Assembly: GCF_029867415.1 (NCBI RefSeq)
Contig: NW_026705905.1
Coordinates: 1 to 64,000 of the forward strand
Source: Vicia villosa
Lineage: Eukaryota > Streptophyta > Magnoliopsida > Fabales > Fabaceae
Reading direction: 5' to 3'
DNA length: 64,000 bases
Positions 42,590-54,330 of this stretch are shown here, one piece after another. The first letter of the stretch is position 1; the number at the start of each line of letters is the position of its first letter. The translations under genes were made by a program, and so were the position numbers. The notes beneath the pieces were generated by a model. That model had not been told where the DNA came from. It did not search any database and saw only the letters and a list, made by a program, of their open reading frames with translations.

Positions 42590-44559
42590 TCTTGCAGGAA
42601 AAGTGTCTTGACATTGCCGAAAGGTTGTGGTTCCTTGATAGCGGATGTTCAAGACACATGACGGGAGACCTATCTCTTTTCGTTGAGTTTCAAGCAAAGA
42701 AAAAGGGGTATGTCACCTATGGAGATAACAATCGGGGAGCCATACTTGGTAAAGGAAGTGTAGGTCCATCCACTGAAGACATTGTCAAGGATAAGGAAGA
42801 CGAGAATGAAAGTATTGTAAAGAAAGATGCTGAGAGAGAGAAAGATAAGTCTCACAATGAAAATGAAAAAGAAAGCATCTCAAGTAATGAAGAACTTCCC
42901 AAGGCCTGGACAAATGTGAAAGACCATCCAATTGACAATATAATAGGAGACATCTCAAGGGGCGTTACAACACGCTCAAAGATAAGTAACTTCTGTCATC
43001 ATTTTGCTTTTGTTTCACAAGTTGAGCCGAAAAACGCTAAGGATGCATTACTTGATGAGCATTGGCTAATGGCCATGCAAGAAGAATTAAACCAATTTAA
43101 ACGGAATGATGTTTGGGACTTAGTCCCTCATCCGGGAGATCATCAAGTAATAGGCACTAGATGGGTTTTTCGTAACAAACTTGATGAAAACGGCGTTATT
43201 ACTAGAAACAAAGCTATATTAGTTGCCCAAGGTTATAATCAAGAGGAAGGTATTGATTATGAAGAGACATACGCTCCTGTAGCACGTCTCGAAGCTATTC
43301 GTCTCTTACTTGCTTATGCTCGTTCTAAAGACTTCAAACTATTCCAAATGGATGTTAAAAGTGCCTTTCTAAATGGCTATATAAATGAAGAAGTCTATGT
43401 TGCTCAGCCACCCAGCTTTGAGAATTACATGTATCCAACTCATGTCTATAAGCTGAAACGTGCTCTATACGGTCTTAAACAAGCCCCTCGGGCTTGGTAC
43501 GAACGTTTGAGCAAATTTCTCCTTAGTCAAGGGTACTCTAGGGGTAAAGTTGACACCACTCTCTTTATTAAAAGAAAAGATAAAGACATTCTCCTAGTCC
43601 AAATTTATGTAGATGATATTATATTTGGGTCGACTAATGCAAAACTTGTCAAAGATTTTTCTAAGCTTATGCAGAGTGAATTTGAGATGAGTCTCATGGG
43701 TGAGCTAAATTTCTTCCTTGGCCTACAAATCAAGCAACTCAGTCATGGAACGTTTGTGAATCAAACTAAATACTGTACGGAGCTGCTCAAAAGATTTGGA
43801 ATGAGTGAAGCAAAGGAATTTGACACACCTATGGCAACAAATACTAATCTAGACAAAGATGAGAAAGGTAAAGAGGTTGACGTGAAATTATATCGAGGTA
43901 TGATAGGTTCACTATTGTATCTCACTGCCTCAAGACCAGACATCATGTTTAGTGTGTGTATGTGTGCAAGATATCAATCTTGTCCAAAAGAATCTCACTT
44001 AAAAGCTGTCAAAAGAATTCTGTGATACTTACGTGGAACTACTACATATGGCCTATGGTATCCAAAGGGAAATGAGTGCCATTTGGTAGGATTCTCCGAT
44101 TCAGATTTTGCTGGCTGCAAATCCGATAGAAAAAGCACCAGTGGAACATGTCATCTATTCTCAAATTCATTGATAAGTTGGCATAGCAAGAAACAAGTAT
44201 CAGTTGCATTATCTACTGCTGAGGCAGAATATGTAGCTGCTGGAAGCTGCTGTGCACAAATATTATGGCTCAAGCAACAACTTCTTGACTTTGGTATTAA
44301 GCTTGATCGCATACCTATCATGTGCGACAACACAAGCGCCATAAACTTGAGTAAAAATCCTGTCTTACACTCACGTACCAAGCATATTGAAATAAGACAT
44401 CACTTTCTACGAGATCATGGAGAGAAAGGAGACGTTACATTTGAACATGTAGAAAGCAAGAAGCAACTAGCTGACATCTTCACCAAACCTCTAGCAACGG
44501 AGCAATACTTCGACATTCGTAGGGAATTAGGGATACTCGATATCTCTAATTTGGGCTAA
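42565..44559 (+). pseudogene. Sirevirus Pol without integrase (protease remnant, RT, RNase H)
   Basis: The frame is -1 relative to gag. The protease motif WFLDSGCSRHMTG (about 42630) is followed by only about 30 residues (to GKGSVG) before the sequence jumps to the charged linker that normally lies after integrase (DKEDENES..). RT follows, with WVFRNKLDENG, MDVKSAFLNGYI, YGLKQAPRAWY and YVDDIIFGS (about 43605), then RNase H (FSDSDFAG, STAEAEYVA, LHSRTKHIEIRHHFLRD, LADIFTKPL). One TGA at 44023-44025 interrupts RT-RNase H at a CpG-type position. The frame is otherwise open to TAA at 44557-44559. Confidence 0.92.
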
Positions 44560-45129
44560 TTACGTTTTTTCTCTCTTAATATTATTTCCTTACTTTATAT
44601 ATATATTTTTCTGCTAACATTTCTCTTAGCGTAAAGGTAGTTCATCATCAAGCCAGGCGTCATTCCACATTGACTAAAGGCTGCCACTAAAGTTGACACC
44701 TACATATTGAAAAAGCGGTAACGTAATTGTTGTTCACTTCCAAAAATATTATTGATACTATAATATGCTATCAATTAACATGCTTATAGTGACTTCAAAC
44801 ATATAATCGCTCTTGTTCATATATGTGTCTCATCTTTAATACACCTTTAAACATATTTGGCTCTCATGCTATCACTATCTACCTTTTATCTACTATACTA
44901 TGAATGCTAGCATTTTATCTATGTTTCTCTCGTTACTCTTCTACTCTCCTGTTTTCTCTTTTTGATGTTGACAAAGGGGGAGATAGATGCTGAGTGTACG
45001 GGGGAGCTTTGTTGAGAGATTGCCTTGTTGAGAGATAGATGTTGAATGTACGGGGGAGCTTTGTTGAGTCTTTATTACTTACTACCAAAGCTTCAACTAA
45101 TGGTTTGCCATCATCAAAAAGGGGGAGTA
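44560..45129 (+). other. Sirevirus 3' region with repeated polypurine tracts
   Basis: ACAAAGGGGGAGATAGATG (about 44973) is followed by two copies of GTACGGGGGAGCTTTGTTGAG (about 44997 and 45051) and the PPT next to the 3' LTR (about 45113-45129). No ORF is supported. Confidence 0.85.
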
Positions 45130-46673
45130 TGTGAATACAAGATTACGATCACAAAGATATTTTTGATTCATGGCAAACTCAATAAGCATACAAGCAACAA
45201 GGTGGAAGCAGAAAACTCAAAGAAAAGCAAGCATTGATCACTCATGACAGAACAGGTTGATCTATTATGCATATAGGTCGACTCAACACAAGCAAAACAA
45301 GAAGAATGCAGAAAAGCAGCAGTTAGGTCGACCTACCATCAACCCAGGTCGACCTAAAATGGAGAAAAATCCATATACTTCTGCTAGGTCGACTCACACA
45401 TCATCTAGGTCGACCTAAATTGATGAAAATTACATACCAGTCTGCTAGGTCGACCTACACAACAACTAGGTCGACCTAATCTGAGAAAATGTTCCCAGAA
45501 TGCATCTGAAGAGGATTCTGGTCGACCTACTCCTTTAACAGGTCGACCTAACTGGGAGCAAAATTCTGCATGTTCTGCTAGGTCGACCTAAGCACTAAAA
45601 GAGGTCGACCTAACTGATCAAGAAAGTCAAAAATTCTGTTTCTCTCATCTCCAACTGTTAAGCTATCATATATATTGTCCAAGGTTCATTATTACAGGAA
45701 CACCAACGACTGAAAGATACACAAAGGCTTCTCATCTTCGTTCTTCGTCATCTCCAACACAATTACACATAATCATTCTTGCGTTGAGGGTTAGTGATCG
45801 AGTTCGATAACGTCCATGGAACGGAATTGAAGATTCCTAGTGGGTGAAGATTTGTGGGGTTGTTGGTGAATAAAATCTGCGGGTTTTGTCCTCCAAGATA
45901 GGTGTTTCTTGGGGGTTTTTATCGAGAGGTTTCATCGAGGATCCGGCTGAGTGTGAAGATTGAAGAACAAGGGTTCGAGGGAATTGAAGACACTGCAGAA
46001 AGGGATCAAAGTGAAGCTCTTGGATAACCTTGATCTGATTCAAGATTAAGGGGGAAGAAGATTCAAAGGATCGACATAATTGGTTTATGGTTTATCGCTT
46101 TGTTATCTTCTTTGTATATACTACTTTCAACATTAATGAAAGATTACCCAATTTCAGTTTGGAATTGGGGGCAGACGTAGTCGTAGCGAGGACGATCGAC
46201 GAACTGCCTAAACAAATATCGTGTTCTTGTCGCTTTTACTTTTTCATTTACGTTCTGTTCATATTTGGTTATAATAGCAAATTGATCAACGATTCGAGTG
46301 TTAAGATTGTGAATTAAGAACTTATATAAACATCACAATCCATCACATATTGAATCACCGTCAATTTGATCATTATCACCAAGTGTTTGTATATTTGTTT
46401 CAATCACTTTACTGCATTGCAAACATTGTCCATCATACAAGAAGTTAATCTAATTTTCAATAAGAGCAACGCTTTGATTCTGAAACGTATTCTCTTATCA
46501 CTTACCTCAAGGTCTTGACTGGTTTTAAACACATATACAATCGTTTCGATAGTGGTTCGGAATAGACGCGAGTCGATCCAGAATCACTTCCGCTGAAAAG
46601 TTGTTTAACTCCGTAAAACTGTGAACGATCTATTCACCCCCCCCCCTCTAGATCCTAAGGCCAGCGTCTAACA
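45130..46673 (+). repeat. 3' LTR of the integrase-less Sirevirus (1,544 bp)
   Basis: Partner of 39318-40860. It differs by scattered substitutions, a shorter TA run (about 45669) and a longer C-run (46637-46646). It carries the same GTCGAC array. Confidence 0.94.
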
Positions 46674-46678
46674 GTCCT

Positions 46679-48343
46679 CCCTTCTAGCCAAGATAGCTTT
46701 GGCAATCCACAATGCATAAACAGATACTTTGGCAGTCCAAATAGTACCACTCTTCACATAATAAGTATGCATCCACTTTATCCATAAGCTGTCCAGTTTC
46801 ATACTAATGCTCCAAAGACATCTCATCATAGCCACTTTATTCCAGCATTCCATATTTATGAGATTCATGCCTCCTTGCTTCACAGGACGACAAACACGGT
46901 TCCAGGCTATAGGACTTTTCTTGCTTTTATCTGCACCTGTCCAGACAAAAGCTCTACAAATGGAATCAATTTTTTGGATAACGGTCTTTGGAATTAGAAA
47001 ACACATCATCCAGTATTGAGTTATGGCTAGGAATATGCTTTTGACCAGAAGGATTCTACCAGCCATGCTAAGGAGCTTAGATGACCAATGACTGATTCTA
47101 TTGATGATTTTATCAATTAAAGGGAGGTAGTGAATAATGTTCAGTTTCTTACTAGCTAAAGGTACCCCTAAGTACCTAACAGGAAGACATCCTCTTCCAA
47201 AATCAGTAATCTCTTGTATTTTCTTAATGGTGCTTTCCTCCATACCACTGCAAAAAAGTTTACACTTTTGAGGATTAACAACCAATCCTGTAGAATCAGA
47301 GAATTCTTTGAATGCATCCAACATAGACTTCACTGAATTTTCCTTACCTCTGCTGAATAATAACACATCATCTGCAAATGAGAGATGTGTGATACTAAGC
47401 TTTGCACAGTGACTATGGAATTTGAATGCAGTATCCTTGGACATTTTCTTCATGACTCTATGCAAATAGTCCATGATGATAACAAAGAGCAGAGGGGAGA
47501 TAGGATCCCCCTGCCTTAGTCCTCTCTTAGCCTCCATGATATTAGTATACTCCCCATTAACATTGAAACGATAAGAAACAGTGGAAGTGCCCAGCATAAT
47601 CCAATCAATGAATTGTTTAGGCATACCTATCTCCTGAAGGATGCATTCCAAGGACTTCCAGTCAACCATATCATACGCCTTCTGAAGATCCAGTTGCATC
47701 ATGCATTTGGGAGGCCCACTTTTCCTACCATATCCCTTCATAATCTCAGTTGCAAGCAGAATATGATGATGAATCTGCTGGCCAGGAACAAAAGCGGCTT
47801 GGCTGTTATGAATGATGTCTTTCAGGACAATTCCCAATCTACTGGTCAAAATTTTGGAAATTATCTTATAGAAGGTAGTGCACCCTGCTATAGGACGATA
47901 TTCTCTAATATTGACAGCATTAGCATGTTTTAGAATTAAAGTGACAATGGTGCTATTGAAAGCTCTAAACAATTTACCATGTTGGAAGAATTCTTGGACA
48001 GCCTCAATAACATCACCCTTAATGATATGCCAGCAACTTTTGAAGAATTTAGCTCCATAACCATCAATTCCTGGAGCCTTTAAATCTCCAATACCATGTA
48101 AAGCCTCCTCAATCTCTTTAACAGTGACATGAGCTACTAGATTCTCCCTTTGTTGCATATTAATCTGCTTGCCACATCTAAGAGCTTCAATATCCACATG
48201 CTTCAGATGCCTTGATTTACTGCCCATAATCCCTGTATAGAACCTTATAACTTCATTTTGAATATCTCTTTGCTCAGTGAGTATAGAACCATCATCCTTG
48301 TGTAGGGTATCCATACTTTTATGCTGGCTCCTAGACTTAATGC
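46679..48343 (-). pseudogene. LINE ORF2 reverse transcriptase domain
   Basis: The minus strand reads non-LTR RT motifs in order: LKAPGIDGYGAKFFKSCW, YRPIAGCTTFYKIISKILTS, AFVPGQQIHHH, LDLQKAYDMVDW, KRGLRQGDPISPLLF and the catalytic SFADDVLLFSR, then the thumb (LGVPLASKKL, HWSSKLLSMAGR). It is truncated at LARRED by the Copia and continues at 39312. At the upstream edge (about 48343) two bases appear missing (AY|NASIKS), shifting the frame relative to the endonuclease. Confidence 0.93.
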
Positions 48344-49440
48344 TAGCATTAATAGGCAGATTTACTATCTCCTTTAGTCAACCATTCAATCTTAGATTTT
48401 TGCCTAAGCATACTATCTTCAAAGGAATTCAGCTGGATAACCTTTTCAGTCAGTTCTTTAACCTTCAAAATGCCTACAGGATCCATTCTGTTCTGATTCA
48501 GGTCATTTTGGGCCTCATTAAGCTCAGTTCTAGCATTCCTCAGCTGGAGACTCATATTGGAAATGTTGCTACTAAACTGAGTCAAAACAGGTTTCAGCCT
48601 TTGGAGCTTATTCCATAGAATGTACATTGCTGTTCCTAAAATAGGTACATTCCAACTCTGCTTCACCACATCCTGAAAACCAACAAGATCAGTGATACAA
48701 TTGTAGAATTTAAATCTTCTACTCTTGCACTTTCTCTTAGTGTTATTCATAAAGCACAGTAAGGCATGGTCAGATACATTGGGAGGCAAACATTTCAGAA
48801 TCTTGTCACTAGTGGACTGGAACCAGGCAGTGTTACCAAGCATTCTGTCAATTCTGGAGTAGATTGGCTCAGAAGCATGTTTATTGCTCCAAGTAAAATG
48901 ATCCCCACTGCTATGCATTTCACTAAGACCTGTGTGAGTCAACATCTCATGAAGATCTTTATACTCAGCTTCACTAACCATCCTTCCTCCCATCCTATCC
49001 TGGGCATTCATCACATTATTAAAATCACCAAGTATGCACCAAGGTCCCTGGATGGTAATAAAGATATGCTCTATATTCTTCCAAAGAATCCTCCTCTGAG
49101 CCAAATGGTTATGTGCATACACTGCAGTAAGGTAATACATGAAACTGCCCTGTTCATCTTGCACTTTACAATGAATATATTGATCACTATAACTAATAAC
49201 CTAAATGTCATGCTTAGTGGCATTCCAAGCAATCCATATCCTGCCATTAGCATGCTTATTGTAATTGTCTATGTAGCTATCATATAGATTGAGTTTCTCT
49301 CTAATGCTCTTGGCTCTATTCACCTTAACTCTGGTTTCAATGAAAATCATAATATCAGGTTGTATACTACGGAGACGGGAGCTAATCTCGCGCACTTTAC
49401 CTGAATTGTTCAGCTCTCTTATATTCCAAGAGGCTAACAT
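48344..49440 (-). pseudogene. LINE ORF2 endonuclease domain
   Basis: It starts ATG at 49440 (MLASWNIRELNNSGKVREI), overlapping the ORF1 end by 7 nt (ATGTTAG). APE-type endonuclease motifs are WNIRELN, FIETRV, VYAHN, GDFNNV and SDHALL. A TAG lies in frame at 49201-49203. The domain nicks target DNA to prime insertion. After it a helical linker runs to WLTKGDSKSAY, where the frameshift occurs. Confidence 0.92.
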
Positions 49441-50660
49441 GGATCAACATCAGACACTAGAGAATCATTCAAAATTCCTAGTGCTTCAAATCCATTCAGA
49501 CAGTCCACCCTATTAGAAGGTGCAGTGTAGATAGTTTTACCTCTTTCACGATTAGTGGCCACCTTGATCCAAGTATCATCATTACCTTCCTCAGCATAAC
49601 TACCATCTATTTTCTGTGGTGTGATAGTAGCTTCTTGTGCACTTTCTTTGGGCATAGTGGAGGTACCCTCGTGAACTATTTCAGGTTTTGTTGGTTTGGG
49701 CATCCACTTCTTTTCAATCACTTTGACCGGTTCTTTACACTGATGGCCAAGCTTTTTGCACTTCTCACAGAACATTGGTCGCCATTCATACTCCACGTAT
49801 TGAGTAATCTTACGACCTTCACTGTCTCTAATGGTAATTTCCTTGGTCATCTCCTTAGTGATATCTACCTCCACCAATATCCGAGCATATGAGACTCTAT
49901 GCTTCCTGGCTGTACATTCATCCGTGACAAGAGGAACTCCCAGGGCACTACCGATCTTGCTCAAGCTTTTTGCTCCCCACAGATACAGAGGAAGCTATGG
50001 GAGCTTGATCCATATAGGGAGAGTCCTCAACATATCCCTCTTTAGGTTGAAATCAGATCGCCATTCTTGAAGCAACAGTGGTACATTCCTCCGTGTATAA
50101 GGCCCTTTCATGAGCACAGCATCCTTGTCCTCATGTGAATGAAATCGAAGGATGAAGTAACCTTCGTCATTATAATACAGATCTGGAATCTTGACGAATT
50201 TCCACATTTTCAACATATAGTTCTTCATTGTGTTCATACTAAAATTCTCACCAAGCGCATAGAGGATGAGTGCGTTTTCCCAGAATTTCATCTCCGATTG
50301 GACATCTTCATCCTCAATCACAATCTCAATTTCACCATCCTTCATAGACGGAGCCACATACTGTATGGAGAGACCTTTAGATGGATTACGATTATCCGAT
50401 AGCACATCTACCCACAATTTCCGTTCCCCCATCGTCTTCTCCTTCGCATTGTTTTCCTCTTCTGCAATTAGGGTTTCAGATTCCTTCCCCAGTGAATTCG
50501 CCTTACGTATCTCTTCAGTTTCCACCAAAGATTCAGTAATTGCTTCCTCCGGAACAGGAGTAGCCTTCGCCGCAGACACCGGCACCGGCGACGGTTGCGA
50601 TAACGGAGACGGTGGTGCCATTTTTGGCCTCCCTCGTCCTCGCTTCCCGCGCATTCCCAT
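49434..50660 (-). pseudogene. LINE ORF1 (DUF4283 / CCHC nucleic-acid-binding protein)
   Basis: The ATG at 50660 begins a basic Pro-rich start (MGMRGKRGRGRPKMAPPSP). The DUF4283-type domain lies at about residues 100-270 (ENALILYALGENFSMNTMKN, then FHSHEDKDAVLMKGPY). A TAG interrupts at 49995-49997, and the same frame continues with WGAKSLSKIGSALGVPL and a Cys/His knuckle (FCEKCKKLGHQC) to TAG at 49434-49436. It is the RNA-binding partner of ORF2. Confidence 0.9.
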
Positions 50661-50686
50661 TCTTCTGTAATATATTTTTAATAATT

Positions 50687-51857
50687 AAACTGATGCCAGA
50701 ACTCGCCCTCGAACCGGACTAAATCGGTGGTATAAAGCCAAAAAAAAAATTTAATTATCACATATTTTGCTTCCTTTTTAATAGTTTTAATTTAAATGTA
50801 TACCCATAAATATGTATTTAAATTTTGATTCTTTTGTTGATTTACTATAGCTTTTTTAATATTTACGACTATAATCACATTGAGCAATGTGGTCCTGTGT
50901 TTGTAAATTTAAGAGGAAAGGTGTCTTGAGAGTTTGAAATCTTCACTTGGTTAATTTGTTTCTTCCGACCAAAATAAGGTGGAGGTTGATTAGGGGGTAT
51001 CTGGTCTTTTGGTGCGACATCCTAATTGTCATATATGATTCTTCTACATGAACATGTAATTTCACATAAGTGAGGAGTGAATTGTGGGAGTTTGAAAAAT
51101 GATAATTTAAAATAAAATTATTTTTATTTTTAGAGTTTAAAAATATTTTTAAGATAACAGTTTGAGAATTACAGCGAAAAATTAGAATAAATAAAATTTG
51201 TGAAAAGTAAAGAGATAAGGGAAAGAGATGACACAAGGATTCATAGAAGTTCGATTTAAATGAAGAGACCTACTGATGTTCATTAATCAAAAGTAAGTAT
51301 TGTTTGTATCGAATCCACATGGACTGGTGCAATATTAATGTGGTTCAAAAATTAATATGATTTTAAGTGAAATATCACAAGATATTTTGGTTGTGCAAAG
51401 TAATAGAATGTAAAATTCGGTAAATGATAAATAAAGTATTAGAGAGATAAAATCTTGCTGGGATTGGATTTGATTCAACGATTGCGTATGTAGCTTACTG
51501 ATCAGTTATACAAACCTAGATATTAATTTATATCATCATGTGTCGCTCACAAATAGTGTTTATGTCTAAACTCCTGATGAGAGTTTGACCGTATTGTTTA
51601 ATTGATAATCTCTCATTCTATTAAATAATAAGGTAACATTAAGAATTGATACTTGCGGTGAATGTTAAACCTAAATCTATGTCTAGAGGTTAGAATTTAA
51701 CAGATGATTATCTTGGATCAAGATTCGAACCGTATTTCTCAATAGCAATTCTGATTTATAAAGTTAAATAGTTAAACAATGATAGCATCAATATTAATGA
51801 ATAAATAGATTGTATATAACGCTAGGATAAACAAACATACATACGGTTATGGTGAAC
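50687..51857. other. Intergenic, possible old LTR-retrotransposon sequence
   Basis: AT-rich. TATCGAATCCACATGGACTGG (about 51308) resembles a phrase common in plant LTR sequences, but I found no terminus or second copy. There is no gene. The last five bases (51853-51857, TGAAC) are the TSD of the TRIM. Confidence 0.4.
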
Positions 51858-52490
51858 TGATGGATCATCATGAGGGGGAAACATTCACATTGGGTCAAAC
51901 ATTCACCTAAAGATCAAAGACTCACCCAAACAAGTGACATAGACACCACATATTCACCAAAAACCTTAAGGTGATAGGTGTATGAATTCTCTCACTTATA
52001 AAGTGATCAACCTTCACTTTTCTAAGCAATGGGTAACTTATAACTCACACTTGTTTCTCAACACCACTCATACTTGTTTTTCAACAATAACCCCCTTAAG
52101 TGTGAGTCCATCCATTATGCTCCCCCTCGAGCGGGATCTCTTTCATCTACATGCTTGTACTTCCATTGAGAGACATCCTTATCCCATCATGGGATTTCAA
52201 TGGGACACGCCGACTAACCCCCATGTCAAGAAGACTTTCGATACAAGGAGTCGGTCTCTTACTCGAACTAGGCTCTGATACCACTGATGTGTCATCATGA
52301 GAGGAAAACATTCACATCGGGTCAAACATTAACTCAAAGATCAAAGAATCACCCAAACAAGTAAAAAAGACACTACATATTCACCCAAAACCTTAAGGTG
52401 ACAGGTGTATGGGTTCTATCACTTATAAAGTGATCAACATTCACTTTTCTAAGCAATGTGAAGATTAGAACTCACACTTATTTCTCAACA
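51858..52490 (-). mobile_element. TRIM (terminal-repeat retrotransposon in miniature), 633 bp, minus strand
   Basis: The two LTRs are both 206 bp: 52285-52490 (5' on the minus strand) and 51858-52063 (3'). They begin TGTTGAGAAA(T/C)AAGTGTGAG and end CATCA. The exact TSD TGAAC lies at 51853-51857 and 52491-52495. Next to the 5' LTR is GTGGTATCAGAGCCTA (complement of 52269-52284), a perfect initiator tRNA-Met primer site. A purine tract AAGGGGGTTATT lies upstream of the 3' LTR. The 221-bp interior is non-coding, so mobility depends on other elements. Confidence 0.93.
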
Positions 52491-52495
52491 TGAAC

Positions 52496-53219
52496 TACAT
52501 CCAATCCTAATTAGAAATAAATTTAACTACTTATGGTAGCTTGGTATAAGTGAGAAGAATAAAGATCAATAAGCATCAATGTTGATTTCCCGATGATTGA
52601 TGTGTATCCAACTTCGATTCTTCAAGATTCACTCTTCTCTTATTTCTGCTCTATTTCTATATCTACAAAAATATGATACTACCCCTTTGGTTATGTTTGG
52701 AAAGGTATTTATACTCCACTTAAAATCATACTCGCGCTAAGCCCCAGCCATTTGCGCTAAGTCCCACACCATTTCTTCACCATGAAGTAATTCCTAAACC
52801 ACCTTTTGCGCTAAGCCCCTGGAAGTTGGGCTAAGCCCGAGATCATGCTACAAGCATGCTTGAAGCACAACTTTCTTGATTTTTTCTATTGTGCACGCTT
52901 GAAGCCCAACTTTCTATAATTTTTCTTCTTTCTCATGCTCCAAGTGTGCTTGAATCCTAATTTTCTGTTTTGCTTACCAAGTTTTTTGCCGTGAACACAT
53001 ACCTACAAAAATGAGTTTGATTTATATGAAACTTGCCTTAGTTAAGTGTTATACTAACATAACCAATATTTACATAAAATATGAGGGTTTTCATACTCTT
53101 AACTTGTGCAACAAGTTAATAAAGGCAATGATTTCCAAGTGTCTTGCATCATATTTTGCCACTTATCACCTACTCCTCTCCTCAAGAATTGATCTTGAGA
53201 GTATTCAATAATACTTATG
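52496..53219. other. Spacer with GCGCTAAGCCC repeats
   Basis: TTGCGCTAAG(C/T)CCC-like motifs recur between about 52732 and 52840, and GCTTGAAGC(A/C)CAAC-type phrases recur at about 52858-52945. No gene was seen. It may be part of an old LTR. Confidence 0.4.
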
Positions 53220-54330
53220 AGCTTTTAGTAGGTTAAGTCCTCGAATCCTCTCATATAAGGAAAAATGAAGTTTCAAGTTTACTTACAACCAAAAGCGAAC
53301 AATAGACTGAAGGGGTTAGTTTTCTTTCCAAACACAAACAAAAGCTTTGAGCATCTAGTCCCCAAGATAAACCGAGATTTTATACGGACTTATCTCGAAC
53401 CAAATGGAGTGTTTGAACTGGCTATCCTTTGAACTGAACTGGGGTTTTACGTGTGGTGACCACAAACCGAACCGAGATTTTACAGTAGATTGATATCAAA
53501 TCAAATGAGCTTTTATATCGGGCTAAACTCAAGAATTCATGTAAATATTTTTCACTGGTTATCTCTAAGAACCCAGAAAGAGAGATTTTCCTTAAGTTTT
53601 TCAAATCATGAACCAAACAGAGATTTAATACTAAATCCTCCAACCAAAACTTTTAACGAGTTTAGCTTCAAACCCAAACAAACACTTCCTAAGGAAGACA
53701 TATTCACTCAAGATAAAACAAAATAGTTTTTGGTGAATTTACAATGTTACTATTTCCATAACAAACTTCCTTATTTAAACACAAGAACATTTCTTAAAGC
53801 ACTACGATCAAATCATGTGAGAGAAAGAAAAATATTTTTAGAGAGAGGGGGTAAGGAGTATGAGAAGTATCATTCTGGAAGTGAAAAGTGAGGGAAGAGG
53901 TCTCTATTTATATAGGCCAAAGATTGGTACAAAAAAGAAAAATATTTATGGGGCAAAATTAATGGCCCAATTGATTGGGTCCTCATTCAAATCGATTGGA
54001 TATGCTAAATAATCGATTACTTTACCCATTTTGAAAAGATTTGATAGAGTTGTTACCCTTTATTCAGACACTGTCAAAATCGATTAAGGACTTAATTTTC
54101 TCTTATCCAATCAATTGAGAATATGCTCCAATCCATTTGATAGTTCAAAATATGTGTCCTAATCATTCTAACAATTTCCAATTCATCTAGCTAGGCTCCA
54201 GAATATTTTTATATTACTTTTATTTGTGAAATATAGGCTTTAAAAATAATTTTAGTGAGTGTGTGATTTAGCCATAATACTTTATAAAAACAGCCTTGTA
54301 TTTTTACAAAGCACTAATCATTCATATAAG
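53220..54330 (-). repeat. LTR-like remnant with TATA, minus strand
   Basis: On the minus strand TATATAAATAGAGACC (complement of about 53911-53926) is followed by a CT-rich leader and a long untranslated-like stretch with repeated AAAATCTCGGTT(C/T) phrases (complement of about 53366-53480). Upstream of the TATA lie several AATCGATT palindromes (53970-54130). This is the layout of U3-R-U5 of a Copia LTR, but I could not define the ends. Confidence 0.4.

Larger units (their letters stand above)
39318..46673 (+). mobile_element. Sirevirus-type Copia lacking integrase, inserted in the LINE
   Basis: LTRs at 39318-40860 and 45130-46673 begin TGTGAATACAAGATTAC and end GCGTCTAACA, with an exact TSD, GTCCT, at 39313-39317 and 46674-46678. 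The PBS-like TGGCATCAAGAGC (40863-40875) follows the 5' LTR, and AAAAAGGGGGAGTA precedes the 3' LTR, with further purine tracts upstream. About 14 LTR differences were seen by eye, the fewest per base of the dated elements here. Gag is long and open. Pol has protease, RT and RNase H, but the entire integrase is missing. At 7.36 kb it is short for a Sirevirus. There is no env-like ORF. Confidence 0.94.
38645..50670 (-). mobile_element. L1-type LINE retrotransposon, minus strand, split by a Sirevirus
   Basis: The 16-bp target duplication TATATTTTTAATAATT is identical at 38629-38644 and 50671-50686. The poly(A) tail is the T-run at 38645-38652. The gene order on the minus strand is ORF1 (DUF4283 plus CCHC), then ORF2 (endonuclease, RT, zinc-binding C-terminus). 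Excluding the Copia and its duplicated TSD it is about 4.67 kb. Only about 10 nt precede the ORF1 ATG, so it is probably slightly 5'-truncated. It is broken by two stops, one frameshift and the insertion. Confidence 0.95.

Noticed and set aside
46807..50670. Plus-strand frames across the LINE (for example 48766-49287, 50266-50670)
   Set aside because: They are antisense shadows of the minus-strand ORF1 and ORF2.
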